A program made the position numbers and the translations under genes. Shown here piece after piece: positions 1 through 9,045 of a stretch of 64,000 nucleotides of DNA; the stretch's first letter is position 1, and every line of letters starts with the position of its first letter. The notes under the pieces are model-generated. The model worked only from the letters and a program-made list of their open reading frames with translations, was not told where the DNA came from and did no database searches. Origin of the DNA: Streptomyces microflavus (lineage in GTDB: Bacteria > Actinomycetota > Actinomycetes > Streptomycetales > Streptomycetaceae); NCBI RefSeq assembly GCF_014650075.1, contig NZ_BMUG01000005.1:496001-560000 (forward strand). The letters are read 5' to 3'.

Positions 1-62
1 AAAACCCCGGCGACCGCGTGAACGGCCCCGGGCTTGGGACAACGCTTTCGAGGAGCGTCGAC

Positions 63-263
63 ATGACAGAGCTTACCGAAGCTGTGCATCTCAGCGACCC
101 GCTCGGTGCCTTAGAGCCGGTCCCCAACTACGCCTGCGACGTCTGTGCGTCGCTCGGCCGGCAGCGAGAAGAGGCGCGTGCACGCCGGGACATGACCGTG
201 GTCTCCGACTGCAACGTGGAGATCCGGCGCCACCCGCACACGGGGCGGGGGCGGTCCGTATGA
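63..263 (+). CDS. small hypothetical protein (66 aa)
   Basis: This is a short acidic-to-basic protein with a Cys-x-x-Cys pair near residues 28-31 and no signal peptide or membrane segment. I do not recognise a family. The ATG at 63 is chosen over an upstream GTG at 18 because AGGAG at 51-55 sits at good spacing. Its stop overlaps the next start (ATGA at 260-263), so the two small genes are translationally coupled. Small coupled genes of this kind are common in mobile or accessory actinomycete DNA, which is inference only. Confidence 0.7.
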   Translation: MTELTEAVHLSDPLGALEPVPNYACDVCASLGRQREEARARRDMTVVSDCNVEIRRHPHTGRGRSV

Positions 264-508
264 GCCCCCGGACGATACTCCGCAGCCTGGTCCACAAGAT
301 CGTCACCCACCCCGACGTCCCGTCGACCTATACGGCCCGCTGCGTCTCCTGCGGCTGGACCGCGGAGGCGTCGACCGACGGAGAGGCCGTCGATGTGGAG
401 TGCTTGACGCACACCGGCCGCAGCAACCACCGTCAGTTCGCCCGCACAGTAGTGGGCCGAGCGTTCGTCGTCCGTGAGGGCGAGGAGGGCAAGCCGCCCA
501 CCCCCTAG
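260..508 (+). CDS. small DUF7848-like protein (82 aa)
   Basis: The protein has a central segment with a Cys-x-x-Cys pair (about residues 30-33) followed by Gly-Trp and a later Cys-Leu-Thr-His motif. This resembles the short zinc-ribbon-like DUF7848 proteins of Streptomyces; the assignment is from memory of the family and is tentative. It overlaps the upstream gene by four bases and is followed by a strong terminator, so the pair forms a small operon. Its biochemical role is unknown. Confidence 0.7.
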   Translation: MSPRTILRSLVHKIVTHPDVPSTYTARCVSCGWTAEASTDGEAVDVECLTHTGRSNHRQFARTVVGRAFVVREGEEGKPPTP

Positions 509-592
509 ACCGTGCGTCCGCTGCTCGTCACAGCCGGCGCGCGAGGAGCGGCGGGGGCCCGGTCGACATACCGCCCCTGCCGCTCCGACCGA

Positions 593-624
593 GCCCCGTC
601 TCCCGCCCCCAAGGGAGGCGGGGC
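593..624 (+). terminator. rho-independent terminator
   Basis: A 12-bp GC-rich stem (593-604 with 613-624, one G-T wobble) encloses an 8-nt loop and is followed by a short T run. It ends the two-gene operon and lies only 35 bp before the broken OYE reading frame. Confidence 0.8.
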
Positions 625-659
625 TTTGTGCTGCTCAGGCGCCTTCTGTTACCTGACAC

Positions 660-1475
660 TTGCTGCGACTTGCCCACGCCGGCCGCAAGGCCTCCACCGA
701 GCGGCCCTGGATGGGCGGCGGTCCCGTCCCCGAGGGCGAGGGCGGCTGGCAGCCCGTGGCCCCCAGCCCCGTCGCGTTCGACGGCCTGCCCGTCCCGCAC
801 GAGCTGACCGAGGACGAGATCCAGCAGCTGGTGCGCGACTTCGCCGCGGCGGCCGAGCGGGCCCTGGCCGCCGGATTCCGGGTCGTCGAGATCCACGGCG
901 CCCACGGCTACCTCATCAACTCCTTCCTCTCCCCGGCCGCCAACCACCGCACCGACTCCTACGGCGGCAGCTGGGAGAACCGCCTGCGCTTCCCGCTCCA
1001 GGTGGTCGACGCCGTCCGCGCGGTCTGGCCCGACGACCTGCCCGTCCTCTTCCGCACCTCGGCCACCGACTGGCTGACCGAGAACCCCGAGGACCCGCGC
1101 GAGGGCTGGACCGGCGACGACACCGTCCGCCTCGCCAAGGAGCTCACCGCCCACGGAGTCGACCTGCTCGACGTCTCCACCGGCGGCCTGGTCCGCGACG
1201 CCCGGATCTCCGTCGGCCCCGGCTACCAGGTGCCCTTCGCCGAACAGGTCCGCCGGGCCACCGGCATACCCACCTCCGCGGTCGGCCTGATCCTGGAGCC
1301 CGCCCAGGCCGAGGAGATCGTCGCCTCCGGACAGGCCGACGCCGTCATGCTCGGCCGGGAGCTGCTGCGCGACCCGCACTGGGCCCACCACGCCGCCGAG
1401 GCCCTCGGCGCGGAGCCCCGCTGGCCCGACCCGTACGGATACGCCGTGGTGCGCCGCCGCACCGCCAAGGCCTGA
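660..1475 (+). pseudogene. 5'-truncated Old Yellow Enzyme (NADH:flavin oxidoreductase)
   Basis: The 272-codon frame matches the C-terminal two thirds of a YqjM-type Old Yellow Enzyme, an FMN ene-reductase. It retains the LAHAGRK strand, EIHGAHGYL, the SPAANHRTDxYGGSxENR signature and the terminal MLGRELLRDP FMN-binding strand. Intact homologues are about 340-360 aa and begin some 100 residues earlier; that part with the first beta strands and active-site Cys/Thr is missing. An in-frame TGA at 654-656 lies just before the remaining codons, and no Shine-Dalgarno precedes the nominal TTG at 660. I therefore call it a remnant. Confidence 0.85.
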
Positions 1476-1506
1476 CGACGGGCGGGCGGCCCGGCACGGG
1501 CCGACA

Positions 1507-2814
1507 ATGGCGGATGTGATCCCCACCGGACAGGAGAGGGCGAACATCGTCCGCCGGGCCGTCCGGGTCACCGTCGCGGTGAGCGCCGGGTTCTACCCGC
1601 TGCTGTACGGTGCCGGGCTCCCGGTCATGGCGCTGTACGCCCTCTTCGCCCCCATCGCCGTCGGCCTGCTCTCGCCCGTCCCCGGCTCCGGCCCCCAGCG
1701 CGCCTCCGTCATGCTGCGGGCGCTGCCCCCGGCCCTGGTCCTGGCGACCCTGGGCACCCTGCTCGCGGTGGAGACCTGGGCGGCCGTCGCCGGCATGCTC
1801 GTCGTCGGCTTCCTGCTGGCGTTCGCAGCCGTGGGCGGCCCGCGCCCCATGGGCGTCGCGCCGGGCCTCCAGCTCTTCTACATCCTCGCCTGCTTCCCGC
1901 CGTACGCCCCCGGGACGCTCGGCGAGCGGCTGGCGGGGCTGACCATCGGCGTGCTCCTCCTGGCCGCCTGCGAGCTCCTGCTGCCCGATCCGCCGGCCGC
2001 GTCCTACCGGGAACGCCTCGCCCGAACCCTCGCAGAAGCGGCCCGAGGGGCCGCCCCCGGCGGCGTACCGCCCGAGAGGCTGCGCGAGGCCGGGGCGCGC
2101 CTGCGGCTGGCGTCCGTACCGTCGGCGGAACGCCCGGCCGGTGCGGGGCGGACCGACCGGGCGCTGGAACAGGGGGGCCGCGCGGTACGCAGACTGCTGG
2201 ACCAGCTGGCCACGCTCGCCGAGGCGCCACCGGTGGCCGCCGACCCCGCGTCGGCCGCCCTTCTGGAGCGTGTCGCCGGACTCTGCACCACCTGCTCCCG
2301 GTTCCTGCGCACCGGAAACGGTCCGCCGGCGGCCGGGGCCCTGGAAGCGGCGATGCGGGACTTCCAGGCGGAGCGCGTACGGCTGGCGTCACTGCCGCCC
2401 GGCGAGCGGCCGCCGGTCGAGGTGGAGCGACGGCAGTCCCGGGTTCTGGCGCTGGCCGAATCGGCGCGCATGGTGGAGATCACCGCCGACATCGCCACCC
2501 ACGGCAGACCCACGGAGCCCGCCGCCCCGCGCGAGCTGTTCTGGTACGCGGACCTGTCCACACCGAGGCTCTGGGCCCGGCGCGTCGTCGGCAACGTGAC
2601 GTTCCGGTCGGTGCTGTTCCAGAACGCCCTGCGGACCGCGCTCGGACTTGCGGCGGCCCGCGCGGTGGCCGGCTCCCTCGACCTGGCCCACGGCTTCTGG
2701 GTGCTGCTGGCCGTCCTGACCCTCGGCCGCACGACGGCGGGCGCGACCTGGCAGGCGGTCCGCCGGGCGGTGGCCGGCAACGCGGCCGGGGCGCTCGTGG
2801 CGGGGCCCTCCTGA
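1507..2814 (+). pseudogene. FUSC-family transporter, N-terminal part (frameshifted)
   Basis: This frame encodes the first 435 residues of a fusaric-acid-resistance (FUSC/aromatic acid exporter) inner-membrane protein. It has an N-terminal bundle of about five or six hydrophobic helices (residues 15-160), a long Ala/Arg-rich cytoplasmic segment, and the start of the second membrane bundle after residue 370. The frame stops abruptly within the second bundle. The natural continuation lies one frame away at 2838-3620, so one base appears to be missing from the G run at 2802-2805. It may be genuine decay or a sequencing error. Confidence 0.8.
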
Positions 2815-2837
2815 TCGGCCTGGGCACGCACACCGAC

Positions 2838-3620
2838 GTGTACGCGGCCCTGCTCGCCCCGGTGATGCTGGCGGCGTTCGCCCTGGGACCGCTGCTGGGC
2901 GTCGCGTACGCGCAGGGGCTGTTCACACTCGTCGTCGCCACCGCGTTCGCCCAGATCGAACCGGTCACCTGGCGGCTCTCCGAGGCGCGGATGATCGATG
3001 TCGTCACCGGCAGTCTGATCGGTCTGCTGTGCGGCCTCCTGGCCTGGCCGGCCGGCGCGCGCCGCGAGGTCCACCGGGCCATGGCGGGGCTGCTGCGCAC
3101 GTGCGCCGAGCTGGTGCCGGTGACGGCCGAGGCGCTGCTGGCACCGACGGGCGGTTCGCGGGCCTCGCCGCACACCCTCCCGGGCGTCCACCGGCTGCGC
3201 CTCGCCGAGGCGGCGTACGCGCAGTACCGCACCGAGGCCCCCGGGGAGGACACCCGTGCCGACTGGCACGCGATGCTCATCGCCGCGAACCACATCCTCC
3301 TCGGCGCCCACTGGCTGCCCCGCTTCGGCCTCCGCCCCGAGTCCGGCGCGACGGCCCCCTCCGCCGCCCGGGCCCGGACCACGGCCCGGGAGCTGGTCGC
3401 GGAGACGGACCGGATCGCCTCCCTGCTCACCGGTGACCGCCCGGGGCCCGCACGGCGACGGACCGCACCGGACAGCGACCCGCCGACGCCGCTCTCGGTC
3501 GACCTGGAGGTGTGGATGACGAGCCTCGCCCATCAGCTCACCCGGATCGAGGCCTCGCTGACGCCGCCGCCCGGCCCGCCGGTCATGTCGTCGCAGCGTC
3601 GAACAGCACCCCCGGGTTGA
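2838..3620 (+). pseudogene. FUSC-family transporter, C-terminal part (frameshifted)
   Basis: This frame carries the rest of the FUSC protein: three or four hydrophobic helices (first 70 residues of the fragment) and the C-terminal cytoplasmic helical domain. The nominal GTG at 2838 has no Shine-Dalgarno. Reading the alternative frame back through about 2806 restores the expected Ala-Leu-Leu-Ile-Gly-Leu linker and joins it to the upstream fragment, giving a normal length near 700 residues. Its last bases overlap the convergent FAD oxidase gene by 38 bp. Confidence 0.75.
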
Positions 3621-5202
3621 GGATCCCGGCGGGGTCGAGGGCCCGCTTGGCGGCCCGCAGCGCCAGCGCGAACGGCTCCGGGCGCTGCCGGTCGTACCCG
3701 GGCCGGTGATCGCGGCCGACGGCGTGGTGATGGGTGACGGTGGCCCCGTGCTCACCGAGGGTCTCCATGGCCGCCGCCTTGATCTCGTCCCACATCGCCA
3801 CCTCCGACCCGCGCCGGCCGGGGGCGATCACCGTGAAATAGGGCGCGGGGCCGTCCGGGTAGACGTGCGTGAAACGGCAGTTGACCAGGGCGGAGGCGCC
3901 GGTCACTTTCTGTACGGCCGCTCCGACATCCCGGTGCACCGCCTCGTACAGCTCCGGGAACCGGTCCCAGGTGCAGGCCGTCTCGAACGTCTCGCTGATC
4001 ACGCCCATCCGGGCCAGCCCGTCGCGGAGGTACGGCATGCGCAGGAACGCCGAACGCCAGGCGCCCACGGCGGATCCGCCCGCCGCCGGTGGCTCCTCCG
4101 CCGGGGAGCCGCCGTGATCCCGGGCCAGGGCGACGAGTTCGGCGAGCCGGCTCTCCACCGGGCCGTGCGCCGACTCCACCCCCAGCACCAGCACGCTCCC
4201 GCCCCCTGCGGCCACGCCCGAGAGCGCCGCCTCACCCGGGTCGAGCAGACGGCAGTTGGCCGGGTGCAGACCCGACTGCGCGATGGTGCGGACGGCCTCC
4301 ACCGCGTCGGGGAAGCGCTCGAACACCACCGACGCCGACGCCCTGTGCGCGGGGCGGTCCTGGAGCCGCATCCACGCCTCCGTGATGATCCCGAGGGTGC
4401 CCTCCGAACCGAGGAACAACCGGTCGGGGGAGGGCCCCGCCCCCGAACCCGGCACCCTCAGCGACTGGCTCACCCCCGAGGGCGTGACGACGCGCAGGGA
4501 TTCGACCAGGTCGTCGATGTGCGTGTGGAGGGTGGCGTAGTGCCCGCCGGCGCGGGTGGCGAGCCAGCCGCCGAGGGTCGAGAACGCGAAGCTCTGCGGG
4601 AAGTGGCGCAGCGTCAGCCCGTGCGGCCGCAGCTGCGACTCCAGGCCCGGGCCCAGGGCACCCGCCTGGATCCGCGCGGCGCGGCTGACCCGGTCGGTCT
4701 CCAGGACCCGGTCCAGCCCCGACAGGTCCAGCGAGAGGACACCGGAGTGGACCCCGGCGCGGTACTCGACCCCGCCGACGACCGAACTGCCCGCCCCGTA
4801 CGGGACCACGGCGACATCCGCCCCGGCGGCCCAGTCGAGGAGGTCCACCACGTCCCGCTCGTCCCTGGGGAAGCCCACCAGGTCCGGAGCGGCCGCCATA
4901 TCGCCGTACAGCGCGCGGACCACGTCCCGGAAGGCCTTGCCGTAGGTGTGGGACGCGCGGTCGGCCGGGGCGGAGGACAGGAGGTGGGCGAGGGGAGCGG
5001 GCGCGCCCACCCGGACCCGTGGCAGGTCCAGCGAGGCGATGGACGGCACGGGGAGCGGCGTTCCGGCCGCGCCCGGGACCAGTGCGGCGAGCGAGGCGCA
5101 CTCCGCGTCGGACAGGGCCTGGTCGAGGGCGCCCCAGCCCCACCAGGAGCGGGCGGGGGAGCTGTCGGGCCGGGGAGGGAGTGAGGAGGTACGGTCCGCC
5201 AT
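3583..5202 (-). CDS. FAD-linked oxidase, alkyl-DHAP synthase-like
   Basis: The 539-residue protein has a PCMH/VAO-type FAD-binding domain (about residues 95-280), with the VVPYGAGSSVVGG pyrophosphate loop, and a FAD-linked oxidase C-terminal domain ending in DPAGILNPG. The His-rich THHHAVGRDH segment near residue 495 is characteristic of alkyldihydroxyacetonephosphate synthase relatives, which replace an acyl by an alkyl chain. Here the substrate is unknown, since ether-lipid synthesis is not established in this organism. The ATG at 5202 is preceded by GGAAGG. It is divergent from a TetR gene and shares its operator region. Confidence 0.85.
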   Translation of the reverse strand: MADRTSSLPPRPDSSPARSWWGWGALDQALSDAECASLAALVPGAAGTPLPVPSIASLDLPRVRVGAPAPLAHLLSSAPADRASHTYGKAFRDVVRALYGDMAAAPDLVGFPRDERDVVDLLDWAAGADVAVVPYGAGSSVVGGVEYRAGVHSGVLSLDLSGLDRVLETDRVSRAARIQAGALGPGLESQLRPHGLTLRHFPQSFAFSTLGGWLATRAGGHYATLHTHIDDLVESLRVVTPSGVSQSLRVPGSGAGPSPDRLFLGSEGTLGIITEAWMRLQDRPAHRASASVVFERFPDAVEAVRTIAQSGLHPANCRLLDPGEAALSGVAAGGGSVLVLGVESAHGPVESRLAELVALARDHGGSPAEEPPAAGGSAVGAWRSAFLRMPYLRDGLARMGVISETFETACTWDRFPELYEAVHRDVGAAVQKVTGASALVNCRFTHVYPDGPAPYFTVIAPGRRGSEVAMWDEIKAAAMETLGEHGATVTHHHAVGRDHRPGYDRQRPEPFALALRAAKRALDPAGILNPGVLFDAATT

Positions 5203-5218
5203 GAACGTATGACCTTCC

Positions 5219-5243
5219 GGTAATTTACCTCTGGGTAATTTAC
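5219..5243. promoter_or_regulatory. paired GTAATTTAC operator between divergent genes
   Basis: GGTAATTTAC occurs twice, at 5219-5228 and 5234-5243, in direct orientation 15 bp apart. Each copy contains GTAA-N-TTAC, a perfect small inverted repeat. They lie in the 61-bp gap between the FAD oxidase and the TetR gene, where a TetR dimer pair could block both promoters. A TATAGT element at 5251-5256 is a possible -10 for the TetR gene. Confidence 0.65.
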
Positions 5244-5263
5244 TGCAACGTATAGTCCCAGGC

Positions 5264-5908
5264 ATGAACACGGCAAGAGGTTCGTCGTCCGCCACCCCGC
5301 CCGCGAACGGGCTCCGGGGCGCCGGGACCAAGGGGATCCCCCGTGCGCGGCGTGAGGAGCAGATCCTCGCCGCCGCCATGGACGAGTTCGGCCGCCACGG
5401 CCACGCCTCGGCGTCGATGGCGGCGATCGCCGGCCGGGTCGGGGTGACCAAGCCGATGCTCTACACGTACTTCGGCTCCAAGGACGGGCTCTACCTCGCC
5501 TGTCTGGAACGCGTCGCTGCCCGGCTCGTCACCGCGATCGAGGAGGCGATGACGTACGAGGGGCCTGCGGCGGAGACGCCCCACCGCGTTCTGAGCGCCG
5601 TCTTCGGCGTCCTGGAGGAGCAGCGAGGTGCCTGGTTCGTGCTGTACGACAGGACGCTGAGGCCCGGAACCGACCTGCATGCCGCCGCACAACGGCACCG
5701 GCGGACCATCGACGACCTCGCCGCGTCCGGGACGGCGGACCTCCTGCGCGGGCACGGCAACGAGGACCCGCTGGACGCCGACGCGCTCAAGCACGTGTGG
5801 ACCGGCACGGTCGGCGCGCTGGTCGGCTGGTGGACCTCGCACCCGGACCAGTCGGCGCAGGACATGGCGGCGCGCTGCGCCAGGCTGCTGACGGCGATCC
5901 GGGGCTGA
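5264..5908 (+). CDS. TetR/AcrR-family regulator
   Basis: This 214-residue protein has a canonical N-terminal helix-turn-helix (residues about 28-75; MAAIAGRVGVTKPMLYTYFGSKDGLY) and a helical ligand-binding domain with Trp-rich helices. An Ala/Ser/Gly-rich tail precedes the DNA-binding domain. The gene starts 61 bp from the divergent FAD oxidase and is probably autoregulatory through the GTAATTTAC sites. The ligand is unknown. A 14-bp hairpin terminator follows its stop. Confidence 0.9.
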   Translation: MNTARGSSSATPPANGLRGAGTKGIPRARREEQILAAAMDEFGRHGHASASMAAIAGRVGVTKPMLYTYFGSKDGLYLACLERVAARLVTAIEEAMTYEGPAAETPHRVLSAVFGVLEEQRGAWFVLYDRTLRPGTDLHAAAQRHRRTIDDLAASGTADLLRGHGNEDPLDADALKHVWTGTVGALVGWWTSHPDQSAQDMAARCARLLTAIRG

Positions 5909-5919
5909 GCCGATACGCA

Positions 5920-5951
5920 GTCGGGCCCCGCCGTGTACGGCGGGGCCCGAC
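5920..5951. terminator. bidirectional terminator
   Basis: A perfect 14-bp GC stem (5920-5933 with 5938-5951) with a TGTA loop lies between the convergent TetR and GH30 genes and can serve both. Confidence 0.85.
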
Positions 5952-5966
5952 GTGAGCGATGCGCGG

Positions 5967-7865
5967 TCAGCCGGTCAGAGCGAACGACTGGGCGGGGGAG
6001 TTGTTGCACGGCTGCTGGGACAGCTTCGCCCCGTTCGCCGTGGAGGAGCCGTCGACGGTGAGGCACTTGCCGCTGTGGCGGGCGACGAAGCGGTACCGGC
6101 CGCCGGCGGCCAGGGGCTCGGGCCGCCACTGCTGGTTGGTGGAGCCCACGGAGGACCAGAGGTGGACCTTGGTGCCGTCGGCGGTCGCCCCGGCGCCGCC
6201 GTCCACGTCCCAGACCTTCGCGTTGTGCCGGTTCACCACCTGGTAGTGGCCACCGTCGGCCGGCCGGAACTGCCAGCCCTGGTTGGCCCCGGTCCCGCAG
6301 GCCCACTGCTGGAGCGCGGTGCCGTCACCGGTGCCCCAGTCGGCGGCGTCCAGGCAGGCCCCGCTGTTGGTGTTCTGCACCCGGTACCAGGCGGCGGGGT
6401 CGATCGAACCCACGGGAGGCTCGGTCGTCCCACCGCTCCCGTCCCAGGTGAACGTGGCGACCGCACCGGCCGGCAGGGTGAAGGCGAGGGACTTCCCGTT
6501 GTCGGTCAGCGAGAACCGCTGGGAGTTCGATGCGGTGTTGACGACGACGGCGGCCCGGCTGCCGTCGGTGTTCTGGAAGGCGACGTTCTGCACGCCCCCG
6601 GCGCCCTGGCTCGTGGAGCCGATACGGGTCGCGCCGGGCCTGATGAACTTGGTGACGTGCCCGAGGACGTAGTACTCCGCGTTCCGGGTGACCTGGCCGC
6701 CGTCGATCTCGACGATGCCGTTGCAGCGGTTGGTGCAGTGCCCCTGGTGAGGGCCGCCGTTCCGGTCCAGGGCCAGGTTCCAGTTGACGACCGTCTCGCC
6801 GCCGTTGCGCATGTTCTGCACGACGAGGTTCTCGGTGTGCCACTTGAGGGTGTCGCCGAACGTCGTGGCGGGGTTCGTGCTGTCGGTGCCGGAGCACTCG
6901 GTGAAGAAGACCCGCTTCCCGGCGTTGACGATCTGCTGCTGCGCCCCCACGGCTCCGCCGTAGCAGTGGAAGGCCGCGCCGATGATCCGCTGGATGCCAC
7001 CCGTCCTGGCGAAGACGTCCAGCGGGTAGTTGGGGTGGTCCCAGTTGTGGTCGTAGGCCAGGAGGTTGGTGGGCAGGTTCGCGGCGGTCAGCGTGCGGTC
7101 GAGGACCTGGAAGAAGTCCGCCTGCTGGGCCGCGGTCATGCTCATGGAGGGGTAACTGGTGGCGAACTCGGGCTCGTTCTGCGCGGTGAGGTCCGTGAGG
7201 GTGATGCCCTCCTGCCCGTACGCCCTGATCGCCTTGACCAGATAGTCGGCGTACGCCTGGTAGTGCTCGGTCCTGAGGCTGCCCCCGTTGAGGGAGTTGT
7301 TGGTCTTCATCCAGGCCGGGGGAGACCACGGGGAGCCCATGAAGCGGATCGCGGGGTTGATCGCGGTGGCCTGCTTCAGGACCGGGATGATCTGGCCCCG
7401 GTCCCGGTCGATGGAGAAGGAGCCCCGGGTGTCCTCGTAGGTGTACGCGTTCGCGTTGGCGTCGAAGTCGGTGCTGCCCAGGGGCTGGCGCAGGTAGTTG
7501 AGCCCGATGCCGTCCCCCTCCGCGGAGAACAGCGACCTCAGCAGCGAGGTGCGCCGGTCCTGGGGGAGGCCCTGGACGAGTTGGGCGGAGGCGCCGGTGA
7601 CGGAGGCGCCCGCACCGGTGAACTTCTGGCCCTTGCTGTTGGCGTCGATACGGATGTCGACGCCCTGCGGGGCGCCGGTGAACGGGACGCTTCCCTCGGC
7701 GGTGAGCTTCTTGCTGCCGTCGGCGGTGGTGACCCAGACCTGGGCGACCGGGTCGGCGGCCCGGGCGGTGGTGACGGTGGCGTTGACGCCGAGTCCGGCG
7801 ACGGTCACGACGAGCGCGGCGCCTGCCGCGCGTGCTCTGAGACGCAGGGGACGGGTGTGGGGCAT
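5967..7865 (-). CDS. secreted GH30 glycosidase with RICIN lectin tail
   Basis: The 632-residue exported protein begins with an Arg-rich n-region and hydrophobic core (residues 1-37, cleavage near ARAAD). Residues about 40-490 form a glycoside hydrolase family 30 barrel plus side beta domain, with the acid/base Glu231 in QNEPEF and the nucleophile Glu323 in FFTECSG. GH30 enzymes cleave beta-1,6-glucan, glucosylceramide or xylan; the exact substrate is not clear. A beta-trefoil RICIN/CBM13 module (about 495-632) supplies polysaccharide binding. The ATG at 7865 is chosen over in-frame upstream ATGs because GAGGAGA precedes it. It is divergent from a TetR gene. Confidence 0.9.
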   Translation of the reverse strand: MPHTRPLRLRARAAGAALVVTVAGLGVNATVTTARAADPVAQVWVTTADGSKKLTAEGSVPFTGAPQGVDIRIDANSKGQKFTGAGASVTGASAQLVQGLPQDRRTSLLRSLFSAEGDGIGLNYLRQPLGSTDFDANANAYTYEDTRGSFSIDRDRGQIIPVLKQATAINPAIRFMGSPWSPPAWMKTNNSLNGGSLRTEHYQAYADYLVKAIRAYGQEGITLTDLTAQNEPEFATSYPSMSMTAAQQADFFQVLDRTLTAANLPTNLLAYDHNWDHPNYPLDVFARTGGIQRIIGAAFHCYGGAVGAQQQIVNAGKRVFFTECSGTDSTNPATTFGDTLKWHTENLVVQNMRNGGETVVNWNLALDRNGGPHQGHCTNRCNGIVEIDGGQVTRNAEYYVLGHVTKFIRPGATRIGSTSQGAGGVQNVAFQNTDGSRAAVVVNTASNSQRFSLTDNGKSLAFTLPAGAVATFTWDGSGGTTEPPVGSIDPAAWYRVQNTNSGACLDAADWGTGDGTALQQWACGTGANQGWQFRPADGGHYQVVNRHNAKVWDVDGGAGATADGTKVHLWSSVGSTNQQWRPEPLAAGGRYRFVARHSGKCLTVDGSSTANGAKLSQQPCNNSPAQSFALTG

Positions 7866-7946
7866 GCGGCTCTCCTCGGTCGGTACGTGAAGGCATCGGG
7901 GGGGGGCAACGACATGAATCGGAGGGGCAACGGCATGAAACCACAC

Positions 7947-7962
7947 CCACTAAGTGGTTAGT
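7947..7962. promoter_or_regulatory. overlapping palindromes, probable TetR operator
   Basis: Two nested inverted repeats overlap: CCACT-A-AGTGG at 7947-7957 and ACTAA-GTGG-TTAGT at 7949-7962. They lie in the 186-bp gap between the divergent GH30 and TetR genes, about 80 bp from the glycosidase start and 90 bp from the regulator start. Confidence 0.6.
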
Positions 7963-8051
7963 AAGTACTCTGCTCCGGTGTTCTGCCGCTCCCCGGAGGT
8001 CTCCGAAGATCCCTGCCGGAGCGCCGTGCCGGGCAGGCTTAAGCTGGGCCG

Positions 8052-8729
8052 GTGAGCAACCAGTCAGTGGGCAATCAGCCGGTGGGCAGGCCGGCGCGCC
8101 GTCCGGCGAAGCCCCGTACGCCGCGCAGTCCGGAAGCCCAGCAGCGACAGCAGGACATCCTGTCCATCGCCATGGACACCTTCGCCGCCCGCGGCTACAA
8201 CAACGCCTCGCTCGCGGAGATCGCCGACCGGGTCGGCCTCACACAGGCGGGCGTCCTGCACTACTTCCGCTCCAAGGCGCTGCTCCTCACCAGCGTTCTG
8301 GAACTGCGCGACCGGGCCGACATCGAACAGCTCGGCCCGGACCGCCCCCAGGGGCTGGACTTCCTCCGCCACCTGGTGAACACCGCGCTCCGCAACGCCG
8401 AGCGCGAAGGGATCGTCAGGCTCTACGCGGTCCTCTCGGCCGAGTCCGTCACCGACGACCACCCGGCCCAGGAGTACTTCCGCGACCGCTACGACGGACT
8501 GCGGGTCTTCGTCGCCGACGCCCTGCGGGAGGCGTGCGAACTCCCCGCCGACCGCGCGGACATCACGGAGAACGCGGCCAACGCCATCATCGCGGTCATG
8601 GACGGCCTCCAGGTCCAGTGGCTGCTGGCGCCGGACTCCGTGGACATGGCCGCCTCGACGGACCTCGTGGTCACCTCCCTGCTCGCCACCCTGGCGCCCG
8701 ACCGCTTCGGCCCGTCCGCCCGCCACTGA
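8052..8729 (+). CDS. TetR/AcrR-family regulator next to GH30
   Basis: The 225-residue protein has a proline/arginine-rich leader, then a TetR helix-turn-helix (about residues 38-85; LAEIADRVGLTQAGVLHYFRSKALLL) and a C-terminal domain resembling regulators of sugar utilisation genes. Its start is a GTG at 8052. Placement head-to-head with the GH30 glycosidase suggests it controls that enzyme in response to a sugar, which is inference from context. No terminator is obvious after the stop. Confidence 0.88.
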   Translation: MSNQSVGNQPVGRPARRPAKPRTPRSPEAQQRQQDILSIAMDTFAARGYNNASLAEIADRVGLTQAGVLHYFRSKALLLTSVLELRDRADIEQLGPDRPQGLDFLRHLVNTALRNAEREGIVRLYAVLSAESVTDDHPAQEYFRDRYDGLRVFVADALREACELPADRADITENAANAIIAVMDGLQVQWLLAPDSVDMAASTDLVVTSLLATLAPDRFGPSARH

Positions 8730-8839
8730 CCGCCGCGTACGGAAAGGCCTCCGCCCGCAGGCGTGTTGGCCCGTTCCCCGGCCGTGCGCGACCGACCGGC
8801 CTTACCATGCGAGGGCTCCGGTGGATCCGGAGCGACAAC

Positions 8840-8935
8840 TGAATGCGTGCGCGACTGGGGGAAGCCGGTGGGAATCCGGCGCTGACCTGCAACCGTGTGC
8901 GGCCGCTTCGGCCGCGAGTCGGACAGCCCGGCGCG
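8840..8935 (+). promoter_or_regulatory. cobalamin riboswitch
   Basis: The leader contains GGAAGCCGGTG, then AATCCGGC, GCTGACC and GCAACCGT (8859-8896), the conserved core of the B12 aptamer. A GGCCGC-TTC-GGCCGC hairpin follows (8900-8914), then a B12-box-like GAGTCGGACAGCCCGGC (8915-8931). The order and spacing match cobalamin (RF00174-like) riboswitches of actinomycetes. It lies about 155 nt before the DUF4430 gene, so B12 should repress that gene. The 5' boundary is approximate. Confidence 0.85.
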
Positions 8936-9045
8936 TGACGTGTACCGCTTCCCCTGTCATGGTCTGCAGTGCGAAGCCCCGCAGTCGCGATCCGCTGCGC
9001 GTACGCCGCGAGATGTGCGGCCGGACGCGGGGCGGGCGGTCGGCT

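Noticed and set aside
5952-7961. Open frame of 669 codons on the plus strand over GH30
   Set aside because: GH30 on the minus strand has catalytic motifs, signal peptide and lectin tail; this frame is a shadow.
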